Origin: an uncultured Bacteroidales bacterium
GTDB taxonomy: Bacteria > Bacteroidota > Bacteroidia > Bacteroidales > P3
Length of the DNA stretch: 64,000 bases
Direction of reading: 5' to 3'
Assembly: GCA_944320465.1 (NCBI GenBank)
Contig: CALUHO010000001.1
Coordinates: forward strand, 1 to 64,000
Shown here: positions 18,438 to 28,600 of the stretch, piece by piece
How the letters are laid out: every line of letters starts with the position of its first letter
Position numbering within the stretch: the first letter of the stretch is position 1
Position numbers and translations under genes: made by a program
Notes under the pieces: model-generated
The model's database searches: none
What the model saw: the letters and a program-made list of their open reading frames with translations, nothing else
Told to the model about the DNA's origin: nothing

Positions 18438-20264
18438 ATGAAGGCGGCATTGAGCAAACGGATGACGGCCCTGTTGGCGGGAGGCATGCTGGCGGCATGC
18501 TTCCCGTCCGGCATGGGGCAAGATGTCTACCTTTCCGAGGACTTTTCCGCGTTCAGCCTTTCTGCCGGCGCATGGTCCGGGCCGGAAAGCGATACGGCAC
18601 ATTTCAGGGTGGTCCCTTCGGCCAATGCCGGTGGGGCGGCCCCTGAATTGGTGATGGGTTGCGGAGCGGATCTGGGTTTGCCCAAGATAAATGACACCGT
18701 CCGCCTGGCCACCTCTCCCGTTTTGTTGGGCGAAAAGGAAAATCTATTGGTTTTCAAATCCTTCTATTTTTCTTCCAAATCTTCCAACAAGCGGAACTTC
18801 GGTATCGAAGTCCGTGAAGAAGGCGGGTCGTGGACATGCCTTTACGCCAAGCGCACGTCCGTGAGCGGCTTGCAGACTACCGAGGTGGAAAAGATCCGGG
18901 TGGCTTTGCCCGATTCCTTGGCGGGAAAAACGGTACAGATCGCTTTCTTCCTGTGCAATTCCGACCCTGTCTCGGCCGACTATCTCTGGTATGTGGACGA
19001 TGTCATGCTGGCGGCTTATTCCGATTCGGCCGATGCGTCGCTTCGTTACCAGGGTGAAACCTACAGTCTGGAAGAGGAATATTCCATGGCTTTGGAGCTG
19101 ACGAACGCTTCCACGCAGGCCTTTTCCAGTTGCAGCGGTTATTACGCCATAGACGGCGGGCAGCCTGCGCCTTTCAGCCGGGAATTCCTTTCGCCTTTGC
19201 AGGCAGGGGAGACCGTCTCGTTGCGGATTCCGGTTCCGGAATGGGCCGGATTGGAAGGCGGGAGGCGTGGTTTCGCGGCATGGGTGGCCAGCTTGGATAC
19301 GGTAGCGGTAGCCGAGCCGGATACCCTGCGCTTCAGTGTGGTCAAGGTGGATTCTTCCCGGCGTTTTCCACAGACGCCCTTGCTGGAGATTTTCGGCAGC
19401 GTGTACTGTTCCTATTGCGCAGCGGCCAACGAGTACATGAACCCGGTTCTGGAAGCCATGGGCGACACGGTGAGCGTCATCAAGTACCATACCACCTTCA
19501 TGGGCAACGACCCTTATGCCACCCAGACGGGAGATGACCGTTTCCTGTGGTATTACAGCCCCAGCGACGGCTTGCCGCGCATGAACGGGAACGGGGCTGT
19601 ATGGCCCAAGGAAGGGCCGGGAGCCATCAATGCCTTGCGTGCTTTGCTGGATACCCACCCGGAAACCTTCCTTTCCATCCGTTTCGATACGGTTTACCTG
19701 GATGCGGACGGCCATGTGCGGGGCATGGTTGTTGTCCGTAGCACGGCCGATGTCTCCGGCTTGGAGGTCTTTGTGGCTTTGACCCAAGGTGCGGTCGGCG
19801 GAGAATACCATGATGTATTGCGGAGCCTGAGTCCGGTGGACGGTGCTTTCGGCCTCTCGTTCGAAATGGATTCTTCCTGCCTTTACGAACTGGATTTCGA
19901 TGCTTCTTATCTGGAAGAAGAGGCACGGGAAGACCTTTCCTTGGTGGTTTTTGTGCAGGAAGGCGATGCCAGGCAGGTCTTGCAGAGCGCTTCCGCCAAG
20001 GTGTCCGTGCCAGGGGGTGGAGGAGTTGGCAATGAGGATGATGGCGATGCAGGGGCATATTCCGGCGAATCGGTTCCGGGCGTGAGCGTACATGCGCAGG
20101 ATCGTGTGATTTATGTGAAGAACAACGCTTCTTCATGCTACCAGGTGTTCAACTTGCAAGGACATCTGATTTACGAAGGCCGTGATGCATCGGTTGCCGT
20201 GGATGCCCCCGGGCTTTATTTGGTACGTATCGGTGCCAAAGTATGGAAGGTGGCGGTGCTTTGA
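18438..20264 (+). CDS. Secreted protein with N-terminal beta domains and an Omp28/thioredoxin-like domain
   Basis: 608 residues. The N-terminus is a signal peptide that also contains a possible lipobox, LAAC with Cys21, so it could be a lipoprotein or be cut after MGQ. Residues about 28-200 are a jelly-roll domain (VRLATSPVLL, DYLWYVDDVMLAAY) and 205-300 a CARDB-like domain. Residues about 305-505 match the Omp28 family: TPLLEIFGSVYCSYCAAANE, with C324 and C327 forming a thioredoxin-type CxxC, then VIKYHTTFMGNDPYATQTGD. The last 60 residues resemble a T9SS sorting domain (VFNLQGHLIYEG, APGLYLVRIG) but lack the PNP motif. The join of a binding module to a redox-like module is notable. It starts 50 bases after the preceding gene, so co-transcription is likely. 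Confidence 0.75.
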   Translation: MKAALSKRMTALLAGGMLAACFPSGMGQDVYLSEDFSAFSLSAGAWSGPESDTAHFRVVPSANAGGAAPELVMGCGADLGLPKINDTVRLATSPVLLGEKENLLVFKSFYFSSKSSNKRNFGIEVREEGGSWTCLYAKRTSVSGLQTTEVEKIRVALPDSLAGKTVQIAFFLCNSDPVSADYLWYVDDVMLAAYSDSADASLRYQGETYSLEEEYSMALELTNASTQAFSSCSGYYAIDGGQPAPFSREFLSPLQAGETVSLRIPVPEWAGLEGGRRGFAAWVASLDTVAVAEPDTLRFSVVKVDSSRRFPQTPLLEIFGSVYCSYCAAANEYMNPVLEAMGDTVSVIKYHTTFMGNDPYATQTGDDRFLWYYSPSDGLPRMNGNGAVWPKEGPGAINALRALLDTHPETFLSIRFDTVYLDADGHVRGMVVVRSTADVSGLEVFVALTQGAVGGEYHDVLRSLSPVDGAFGLSFEMDSSCLYELDFDASYLEEEAREDLSLVVFVQEGDARQVLQSASAKVSVPGGGGVGNEDDGDAGAYSGESVPGVSVHAQDRVIYVKNNASSCYQVFNLQGHLIYEGRDASVAVDAPGLYLVRIGAKVWKVAVL

Positions 20265-20444
20265 GCGCGAGCATCCTGGATTCCGGAAGGAGGCAGGTCA
20301 TGGAGGCCTTCCTCGGGCTTCTCCGGGAAAGCGGGGATATTCCGCCATCGAGGTTTGGCAGCAAACCGGCTAAGGAAAAAAAGAAAAAGCAAGCTGCTGC
20401 GGCAGACTTGCCTGAAAACAAATACTAACCTAAAACCAAATGTT

Positions 20445-23400
20445 ATGAAACGATTGATGTTGATTTTAACCGCCATGGCAGCGGGCTTGTCCTTTTCGCA
20501 AGGGCAGGTGGAAGACTATACGCTCGCCTGGGCGGAAGGAACTCCTTTCTTGGCAGCACCTGGAAATGCAACCGTTGTGGCTACCGGTAGCGATAATGCC
20601 ATTTATACGATTACAGACAGGTATGATGAGGTCTATAATTACGATGTGACTTGTCATGTTTACGGGCAGACTGCCTCTGAGGTAACTGCGACATACAACG
20701 GCAGTACGTATTCCCATGATATTTCAGGAAATACAGGCATCAAAGGGATTGCCCTTCCTTTTGATTTCTATTACAACGGGAAGACCATGAAATATGTCCT
20801 GCCGATGGCCGACGGCCGTATCGCCTTGTCGGAACAGGAAGACATGTCGGACATGGCCAAGCCTTATGTGACTATTTTTAACATGAACGAGACAGGGCTG
20901 GATGCTGTCATGTTCGAGGTGTATGCGTATGACGACAATTTTCAGCAGGCCATCGGGAACAGGGTCCTTAAATCGGGCGGTTCCGTCAAGTATTGGACCA
21001 CGGAAGACAATGTCTTTGTTGTGGAATACAAGGATGTTGAAATCAATAACAGCTATATCGCGGACGAGAGCAAGAAAATAGCTCTGACCTTGAGCTGGCA
21101 GGTACAGTTCAAGCAAGACGGGTCGGTCATTTTTGCCATCGATGGAATCGAGGATGCCGATTTTACCAATGTGAGTACGGATAACTTCCCTTTTAGCGTG
21201 ACCAATACGGCGTTCATGGCCGCTTTCCCTTTCTTTGAATCCGGTACTGTCCAGCGGGTCACGCATGTATACTTCAATCAGTATCGGCCGCATAGGTACT
21301 TCCTGGACGGAACGAATATGAGGTATTGGCCAGACGGAAGCGGTGTGGCAGATCCTGAGGAGGTCGACCCCCTCTTTGCACTCTACGGGTCTACTTTTTC
21401 CGATTATCAGAGCTATGATTTACGGAAGGATGGGTTCTATCTTTTCCCGGGCTATATGTCATCGACCTCCATCGGGGTCGCTGTGACTGCGCCTTCCGCG
21501 CCAGCTGATTGCGCTGCGCCGGCAGGGACGTTTGAATTTGCCCAGCAGGAACTGCTGCCTTCTTCCACTCCTACATGGTGCTATTACATGGCTTATCCCG
21601 GGGAAGAGTGGGGTACTGCCGATGACTTCCTCTTCGTATTGGATAACGATGGTACCTTGTCCTTTACCCCTCAGGACGGGCAGACATACAATGCTGCCTC
21701 CGAAATCGGGAACGGGGAAGTAGTCCTGACCTATGACAATTTTTATTGGCCGAACAATTCTTTCGGCGAGCCCTACTTCTATTTCAACATGGCAACGCAA
21801 GGCAGCACCGAGTACACGGTGTATTGCTTCCCTTACAACGATTGCCGTCAGGATGGCCTGAAATATGCATCTGCTATCGAGGTGGGCAAGTTTAACTCGC
21901 CTGAAGGCGCGCCGGAAATCAATTCCTTGACTTACACGGAAGGTGCGTTGGAATTGACATTTGATGATGCCATGCAGGGCAAGAGAGTCCTTGTCCTGTA
22001 CACGGATGCGCCTTTCGACTGGAACGGGGCTTTCGGTGCCTATGGCGAGTACCGGCCCGATGGCGGCAGTGCGAGCTTCAATCCTGATGCACAGGCCGGC
22101 GATTCCTATATGGAAGTGGACGGCATCCAGATCCGGTATGCTTATTACGGAACTTTGGATGGTTCTTCCATCAAGATTGAAGGCCTGACTCCGAACCGGG
22201 TTTACTCGGCCATTGCCTATACGGTGACGGGTTCGGACGATGCCCTTGTTTTCACTGCCGATTGCGCGCATGCTTCCGTGTATGTTCCCGCCACGGAGGT
22301 TCCCATAATCTTCGGGCCTTATCCGGCAACCAATCTCAATGAATCCGGAGAAGGTACGTATCTGATATCCTATGACCAGCAGTGGCCTGATGCAGGCTGG
22401 GGCAATCAGCCGGAAGGAGTTGACATGTCCCAGTATCTTAGCCGTTTCGACATGATATTCGGATGGCAGACCCATTACGAACGTTTCATCCAGATGTCGG
22501 TTCCCGCGAACGGGACGGTTTCTTTCACCACGCCGGCTTTCACCACTTCGCGCGAGGCCTTGACGGTCAGCATGGAACTTGCCCGGGCTGCTTCGAGCAA
22601 CGCGGCGGAAGATTTCCAGTCGGGCGATTCTTTCCGCTTGGAATACGCCCAGCCTGAGACCGATGCCGTGGATACCACTTGGAATACCGCAGAAACCTTG
22701 ACATCCTTGGCTTCTTTGGCCGAGGGGAGCATCGACGGCCTGTATTGGTGGGATGTGAACATCGGCGGAATCGATCCGGCAAAACCGGTGCTGTTGCGTG
22801 TTTCGGCTACCAGCGGCGGAGATTACAGCTACTACATGCTGGTCAGGAGAGTGAACGTCAATGAAAGGGCGGCCTGCCCCCTGCCCAGTGTCAGGGTGGT
22901 GGATGTGACCGATGCCCAAGCCTTGGCTACTTGGACAAAGACGCTGGACGAAGCTGACGGGACGAACTCCGGTTATATCTTCTCTTACGGTCCTCAAGGA
23001 GGTGCGTTCTCCGAACCCGTCCTGGTTTCCGACACTTCTTTCTTGATGGAGTCCTTGCTTGCAAGCACGACCTATACGGTCAATGTCCGCACCTTGTGCG
23101 GGGAAGGCGATACCTCGAACGTTTCGGAAAGGAATTTCACCACCTTGCGCGGCCTCCCGTACACGATGCTGGCTGCCCAGGAATCGAATCCTATTTCCGG
23201 TTCCAACGTCTATGCCAGCCAGAACGGGGTTTACGATCAGAGCGGGTCTGGCTGGAACGTGTACCCCATGTATATGGAAAACATCGGTTCGGTACGCGCT
23301 TTGACTATCCAGGCCATCCAAAGCGATTTGACCGATTCCGTGCTGGTTGCCTTGCCCGAATTCTACAAGGAAAGCACAGGGGAACGGCAGGAATTCGTGA

Positions 23401-25106
23401 CCTTCAAGGTAGGCGTAGGCATATACAGTTCTTCCAACCCCATGCCGTCGACCATGGATTCCATCTTGGCGGAAACCTCCAAGCTGCAGGTCTTGCTGTC
23501 GACCGACGGTGTATTCGAGAATGCCGATGTAATCGGCGAGATTTCGGGCAGCGAGCTGGTATACGGCTCTTATGTGCCGTTTACTTTCCCGATCCAGACC
23601 GAGAACGAAGGCTTGTGCCGGATTGGTTTCGCCTGGATGAACACGGAAGCGGATAAGACCATTCAGACTGATTACACGTATATCTTGCTCGACTCGGTTT
23701 ATGTGAAGAGCGTTGTTTCTCCCTGTGACGAGATTTCCGGCCCGCTGGGTATCTACATGGCTGATACGGTGACTGCGACCACGGCCACCATCGTGCTGCC
23801 GGAATCGGAAGCACTGTCGTACATGTTCCGTTACGGTGTGCTGGATTTCTCTGGCAACCAGCAGTGGGATACGATTTTCACGGACAACCGTGTCATCGAA
23901 CTGGAAGGATTGGCTCCGGCCACGGCCTATACGTCCGATTTGTATCAAGCCATTGATTTGGCAGGACGCTATGTCTGCATGGATCACGTCGATTACATCG
24001 ATTTTGCCACAACGGTTTCCTGCTATCCGGTAGATACTTTCGCCTTGATGGCTGCCACCCGGAACAACGCCACGTTCCAAGTGCTGGATCCGGCTACGGA
24101 CAGCGCGGCCAAGGTTCTGCGTGTCTTCACCGAGGACGCTTCTTTCGACCGGGCTTACGCTTGGCCGGAAAACACCTTGTATTACACGGCCAGCGGTTTG
24201 ACTGCCGGGACGGATTACATGGCTTTGGTGCGCGTGGTTTGTGCTGAAGGCGATTCCAGCATGTGGAGCACCGATACGGTCCGTTTCTCCACCGAGGCCG
24301 AGCCTCAGCCGGTCTGCGAGGTGCCCACAGGCTTGCAAGCGGTTCCGGGCGTGGACAATGCCTCCTTGAGCTGGACGGCCGGCGAAGGGAACGAATCTTT
24401 CGAGGTATTGTACCGCGAGACATCGGCAAGCGAGTTCGATACGTTGGAGTGCCAGGCTGCCGAATATGATTTGACCGGCCTGACCGCCGAGACCTCTTAT
24501 TCCTGGACGGTGATCGGGGTTTGCGGTGATTTGCGGAGCGAGGCTGCCGAAGTGGCCAGCTTCACCACGGCTTCCGAACCCGAACCGGAAAGATGCGGCG
24601 TTCCTACCGCTCTGGCTTCCGAGCCGGGCATCGACACGGTGGCGCTGAGCTGGACGGCCGGCGAGAACAATGTCAGCTTCGAAGTGATTTACAAGGAAGC
24701 TTCCGCTGCCCAGTACGATACGGTTCAGTCCGAAGAAGCTTCGTGCGTGGTCCGCGGCTTGACCAAGAAGACGGCTTACGTTTGGTCGGTACGCGGTATC
24801 TGCGAGGAAATCAGCAGCGACTTTGCTGAAGAAGCCGAGTTCGAGACCTTGGACGAAACCGCCAACGAAAACAGCTTGGCGGCTGCCTTGCGCGTGCTTT
24901 CGCAGGATGACATGATCCATATCCTCAATCCGGCCAAGATCCGGATCGACCGTGTACAGGTTTACACGACAACGGGTGCACGGGTAGCTGATTTGACGGT
25001 TCGTGCCGACAACAATGTCAGCATTCCGGTCGATGGCGGTCGCATCCTGCTGGTGAACGTGTTCAGCGGCAGTGAGAACGCTATCTTCAAGGTTTATGTG
25101 CGCTAA
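20445..25106 (+). CDS. Giant exported protein with fibronectin III-like repeats, divergent T9SS-like C-terminus
   Basis: 1553 residues. The start at 20445 (signal peptide MKRLMLILTAMAAGLSFSQG) is preferred over the in-frame TTG at 20355, because TAAAACCAAATGTT precedes it. The N-terminal region (about 30-330) is a beta-rich unit. A region of about 640-830 is jelly-roll-like. From about 840 there are fibronectin III-like domains; the last two (about 1315-1400 and 1410-1500) are near-duplicates, sharing LSWTAGE and the pattern FEV.Y. The C-terminus (IHILNPAKIRIDRVQVYTTT, IFKVYVR) resembles a sorting domain with LNPAK in place of YPNP. A strong hairpin and terminator follow. Probably a cell-surface or secreted binding protein. 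Confidence 0.8.
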   Translation: MKRLMLILTAMAAGLSFSQGQVEDYTLAWAEGTPFLAAPGNATVVATGSDNAIYTITDRYDEVYNYDVTCHVYGQTASEVTATYNGSTYSHDISGNTGIKGIALPFDFYYNGKTMKYVLPMADGRIALSEQEDMSDMAKPYVTIFNMNETGLDAVMFEVYAYDDNFQQAIGNRVLKSGGSVKYWTTEDNVFVVEYKDVEINNSYIADESKKIALTLSWQVQFKQDGSVIFAIDGIEDADFTNVSTDNFPFSVTNTAFMAAFPFFESGTVQRVTHVYFNQYRPHRYFLDGTNMRYWPDGSGVADPEEVDPLFALYGSTFSDYQSYDLRKDGFYLFPGYMSSTSIGVAVTAPSAPADCAAPAGTFEFAQQELLPSSTPTWCYYMAYPGEEWGTADDFLFVLDNDGTLSFTPQDGQTYNAASEIGNGEVVLTYDNFYWPNNSFGEPYFYFNMATQGSTEYTVYCFPYNDCRQDGLKYASAIEVGKFNSPEGAPEINSLTYTEGALELTFDDAMQGKRVLVLYTDAPFDWNGAFGAYGEYRPDGGSASFNPDAQAGDSYMEVDGIQIRYAYYGTLDGSSIKIEGLTPNRVYSAIAYTVTGSDDALVFTADCAHASVYVPATEVPIIFGPYPATNLNESGEGTYLISYDQQWPDAGWGNQPEGVDMSQYLSRFDMIFGWQTHYERFIQMSVPANGTVSFTTPAFTTSREALTVSMELARAASSNAAEDFQSGDSFRLEYAQPETDAVDTTWNTAETLTSLASLAEGSIDGLYWWDVNIGGIDPAKPVLLRVSATSGGDYSYYMLVRRVNVNERAACPLPSVRVVDVTDAQALATWTKTLDEADGTNSGYIFSYGPQGGAFSEPVLVSDTSFLMESLLASTTYTVNVRTLCGEGDTSNVSERNFTTLRGLPYTMLAAQESNPISGSNVYASQNGVYDQSGSGWNVYPMYMENIGSVRALTIQAIQSDLTDSVLVALPEFYKESTGERQEFVTFKVGVGIYSSSNPMPSTMDSILAETSKLQVLLSTDGVFENADVIGEISGSELVYGSYVPFTFPIQTENEGLCRIGFAWMNTEADKTIQTDYTYILLDSVYVKSVVSPCDEISGPLGIYMADTVTATTATIVLPESEALSYMFRYGVLDFSGNQQWDTIFTDNRVIELEGLAPATAYTSDLYQAIDLAGRYVCMDHVDYIDFATTVSCYPVDTFALMAATRNNATFQVLDPATDSAAKVLRVFTEDASFDRAYAWPENTLYYTASGLTAGTDYMALVRVVCAEGDSSMWSTDTVRFSTEAEPQPVCEVPTGLQAVPGVDNASLSWTAGEGNESFEVLYRETSASEFDTLECQAAEYDLTGLTAETSYSWTVIGVCGDLRSEAAEVASFTTASEPEPERCGVPTALASEPGIDTVALSWTAGENNVSFEVIYKEASAAQYDTVQSEEASCVVRGLTKKTAYVWSVRGICEEISSDFAEEAEFETLDETANENSLAAALRVLSQDDMIHILNPAKIRIDRVQVYTTTGARVADLTVRADNNVSIPVDGGRILLVNVFSGSENAIFKVYVR

Positions 25107-25131
25107 GCTTTCTCTGCGGGTTTGAAAGCGT

Positions 25132-25203
25132 GGAAGCCGTTCCGGGTTCGTCGTTTGGCTGTTTTCCGGAACGGCTTCCGTGGGTTTTCAATCCACTTTT
25201 TTT
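25132..25203 (+). terminator. 14-bp perfect hairpin followed by a second hairpin with T-tract
   Basis: GGAAGCCGTTCCGG at 25132-25145 pairs perfectly with CCGGAACGGCTTCC at 25166-25179. A small GTGG..CCAC hairpin and seven T follow directly, ending near 25203. It should end transcription after the giant FnIII gene and so split the island into at least two transcripts. Confidence 0.8.
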
Positions 25204-25327
25204 GCCCGGGCGGGGTGGGAACCCTTCCCGGGCGCAGTGTCTGGAGGATATTCCTGGGCGATGATGAGGCGGCAGGCCGAGGGAGAGTCAAGGCTGTCCA
25301 TCCGGAAGGATAAGAGGGTGTGTGTTT

Positions 25328-25524
25328 AACCCAAATCGGTCATTAGACACGCCGAGTCCGTTTCTGATTGGGAAAACGAGGCTTTCGGGCATCTTGCCCG
25401 CTTCTGTCCGCATCCTGTTTCTCGCTACGCCTCGACGTAGCCCGCTACGCCTTCGGCTAGGCGAGAAGCATGCTGCCTGACACAAGCGGGCAATCTACCC
25501 AAAGTCTAATGACCGATTTGGGTT
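25328..25524 (+). mobile_element. 197-bp palindromic MITE-like element (copy 3)
   Basis: Exactly the same length, terminal repeats and internal palindromes as the other full copies, with the private change CTACCCA for CTCCCCA near the right end. The core ACCC..GGGT is flanked by TTA on both sides, a possible 3-bp target duplication. The 547-bp gap 25107-25653 holds this element, the terminator before it and a duplicated right end after it, and otherwise no gene. Confidence 0.85.
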
Positions 25525-25556
25525 TAACCCAAAGTCTAATGACCGATTTGGGTTTA
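25497..25556 (+). repeat. Tandem duplication of the element's right end (2 x 30 bp)
   Basis: The 30-base unit beginning ACCCAAAGTCTAATGACCGA occurs at 25497-25526 and again, without change, at 25527-25556. The first is the right terminus of copy 3 plus TTA; the second is an extra solo terminus bounded by ACCC and GGGT. Confidence 0.9.
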
Positions 25557-25668
25557 TGCCAGGTTGATGCCGGACCGGAACAGGCCGGGCGGAAGTGCCG
25601 ATGCGCTTCTTCTGGATGGCGGATGAATTCGGGCCAATGATTGAAAAAAATAGATGAAACCAACCAAA

Positions 25669-28600
25669 ATGAAACGAATTGCAGCCTTGCTGGCTTTGTG
25701 TCTCTTGTCCGGGACCTTTCTCCGGGCGCAGGGGGACGCTTATGCCTTCTTTACTTCTTCCTACCGTGCCACGGTGGGTTTTATGGATTTGGAGGATCCT
25801 TCTTCGTTTTCCACCGTGCCCGGCGCGTTGGATCAGACTTCTTTCGTGCTGGCCGCTGAGGAAGCGGAGGGACGGGTGTATGCCTATACCGGCCTTTCTT
25901 TCTTCAACATGGTGATGCCGGGGGCTTTCAGCGCGGTTTCGCTCGGCGAGGATGCGTATTACGATGAGATCCTTGCCGTCTACAATACGATGGACTACTT
26001 GTATTATGACATGGCCTACGACCGCCAGGCGGGCAGGATGTATGCGATTGCCGGTCTTCGTACCGACAACCTGCACTGGGGCTCTTATCTCTTGGAGGTC
26101 AATATCAGCGAAGGGGACAGCTGCGGGAATTTCCGTGTGCTGGGACGCTTTGCCGAGGATTTGTGCGCTCTGGACGCGGACGAGGACGGCCATGTGTACG
26201 GCATCGGCTTGTCGGGCATGTTCTATTATGTGGATCCGGCCACGGCGGCTTTGACCGAAGTAGGGCCGACCGGTGTGCTTCCGTCCATGACTTTCCAGAA
26301 CATGGCTTTCAATCCCAACGATGGGTTCCTCTACTGGAGCACGGTGGAACAGGGCGGGGTTCCTTCCTTGTACCGTGTGGACGTGCTTTCCGGGGAGGCT
26401 TCCTTGGTGGGTGCCTATCCGGCCGGGTATGACTTTGTGAATGCCTTGACGATACCTTTCGGCGGGTTGTCTTCCGTGCCGGGCCGGCTGGCTGGTTTGT
26501 CTTGCCAGACAGAGAATTCCCAGGTCGTTTTGTCGTGGACGAACCCCGCCGAGGATGAAGGGGGCCAGGCTTTGGCATCCTTGTCCAAAGTGGAGATTTT
26601 CAGGGACGGGCAGCTGGTGGCTGCCGTGGAAGACGGATTGGCTGCGGGAGAAGCTTGCCAGCATGCCTTGGAGAACCAGCCTGACGGCTTGCATTACTAT
26701 GGCGTGCGGGCTTGCAATGCCGACGGGAACGGGCGGTTTTCCCTGGTACGTTGCGTGGTGGGCTACGATGTGCCGGCCGCGGTGGGGAATCTGCAAGCCC
26801 GGGCGGAAGACGGCACGGTATCCCTGTCTTGGGATGCTCCTGCCGGCGGCAAGTTCGGGGGGCGTATCGATGAGTCCAGTCTCCAGTACCGGGTAGTCCG
26901 TTACCCGGATACGGTGGAATGGGTAATCGGGGAGAGCTCGTTCACGGATGAAGGGATTACTGTCTTAGATAATTACAGTTATGCCGTGATACCTTTCACG
27001 CAGCATGGGCAAGGGCCTGCGACCCGGACAGGGAACATGATGGTGGGCGAGCCTCATCAGGGATATTTCGCCTGTGATTTCTCGGATGCCCGTTCCTGGA
27101 CTCCTTGGACTGTGATCGATGCCAATGAGGATTATGCCGCATGGGCTTACGGGGAGTACCTGGGCAAGCCGGGAGCGGTTTTCCAGACAGGCACCAACAC
27201 GGCTGACGACTGGTTGGTCCTTCCTCCGGTGGAACTGGAGGCTGGCACGTCGTACATGCTGCGGTACGAGGTGGGCACGTTGTATTTCGAGTTCGAGGAA
27301 AAACTGGAAATCCGGCTCGGGAACGCGCCCACGGTGGATGCCCTTTCCCGGACGTTGGGTACTTCTTCGGTCCTGATTGATGATCCCCGGTCTTCGAACC
27401 AGTCTTTCACCGTGGACCAGAGCGGGGTGTATTACCTTGCGTTCCGCGTGGTTTCGGAAGCTCCGGAATCGGCCGGGCTTTTCATCAGCGATGTGGTCTT
27501 GCAGCCTTCCTTGGAGATGGACGTGGCCGTGTGGGATGTGGATTGCCCCGATTACCTCAAGGCGGGGGAAGAGACTGTGGTACGGACTACGATCCGCAAT
27601 ACGGGCTTGAACAGGAGCAACTCTTATAGCCTGTCGCTGGTGGACGCTGCCGGCAGAGTGCTGGCTTCCCAGAACGGGGTCACCCTTTTGAATGCCGGGC
27701 AGGAAAGCACGGTCCGGCTTTCGTACACGCCCGACCAGGCGGGTATGCAGGAGCTGCGGGTGGTAGCCGGGATGGAGGGGGATTTGCTGGCTGCCAACGA
27801 CTCTTCTTTCAGGATTCCGGTCCAGGTGATGGAATCTTGCGGAGATTACATGCCTGGCACGGCGGGCACGATGCGCCAGAACGGGATTCCTTTCTCTTTC
27901 GCGGCCAGTTCGAGCGCGAGCCAGATTGTCTATGTGGCGGGCGAGATCGGGATGGAACCGGGCGTGGTTCGCCGTATATCCTTGGAATACGAGAATGCCA
28001 ACGGGATGACCGAAACACGGCCGTTCCGTCTTTATATGGCCAATACCGACCTTTCCACCTTGACGGGAGGCTGGGTTCCGGAAGAGGATTTTTCCCTTGT
28101 TTTCGACGATACGGTGGTGTTCGAACGTTTCCGCAACAAGGTGACGCTCGAGTTGGATTCTACTTTTGTGTATGACGGAGGGAACCTTTGCCTGATGGCT
28201 GTGGCTCCCGTCCATTCGCAGTTTTTCGGTTCCTTCCATTACTGGGTCGGATACCAGCGTCCGGGCGCTGCCCGCTATTGGGTCTACCAGGACGGGGAAA
28301 GTTCTTACGAGTTCGATTTCAGCCAGACGGGCATCATATCCGACAATGTGCCGTCCATTTCGCTTTGGGCCGACCATTGCGCGGGCGCTGCTTTGTCCGG
28401 GACGGTGACGGCGGCTCTGGGCGGACAGCCCATGGAAGGGGTCCGGGTGGAAATCCTCGGCAAGGGGATTTCTGCCGTGACCGGTGCGGACGGGAAGTGG
28501 GACATGCCGTATGTGCCTTTTGCCGACACGGTGGCCGTGGCTTTCACTTGTTATGCCTATGCCGACACGGTGGTTGTCATGGATGATTTCGATGCCGACC

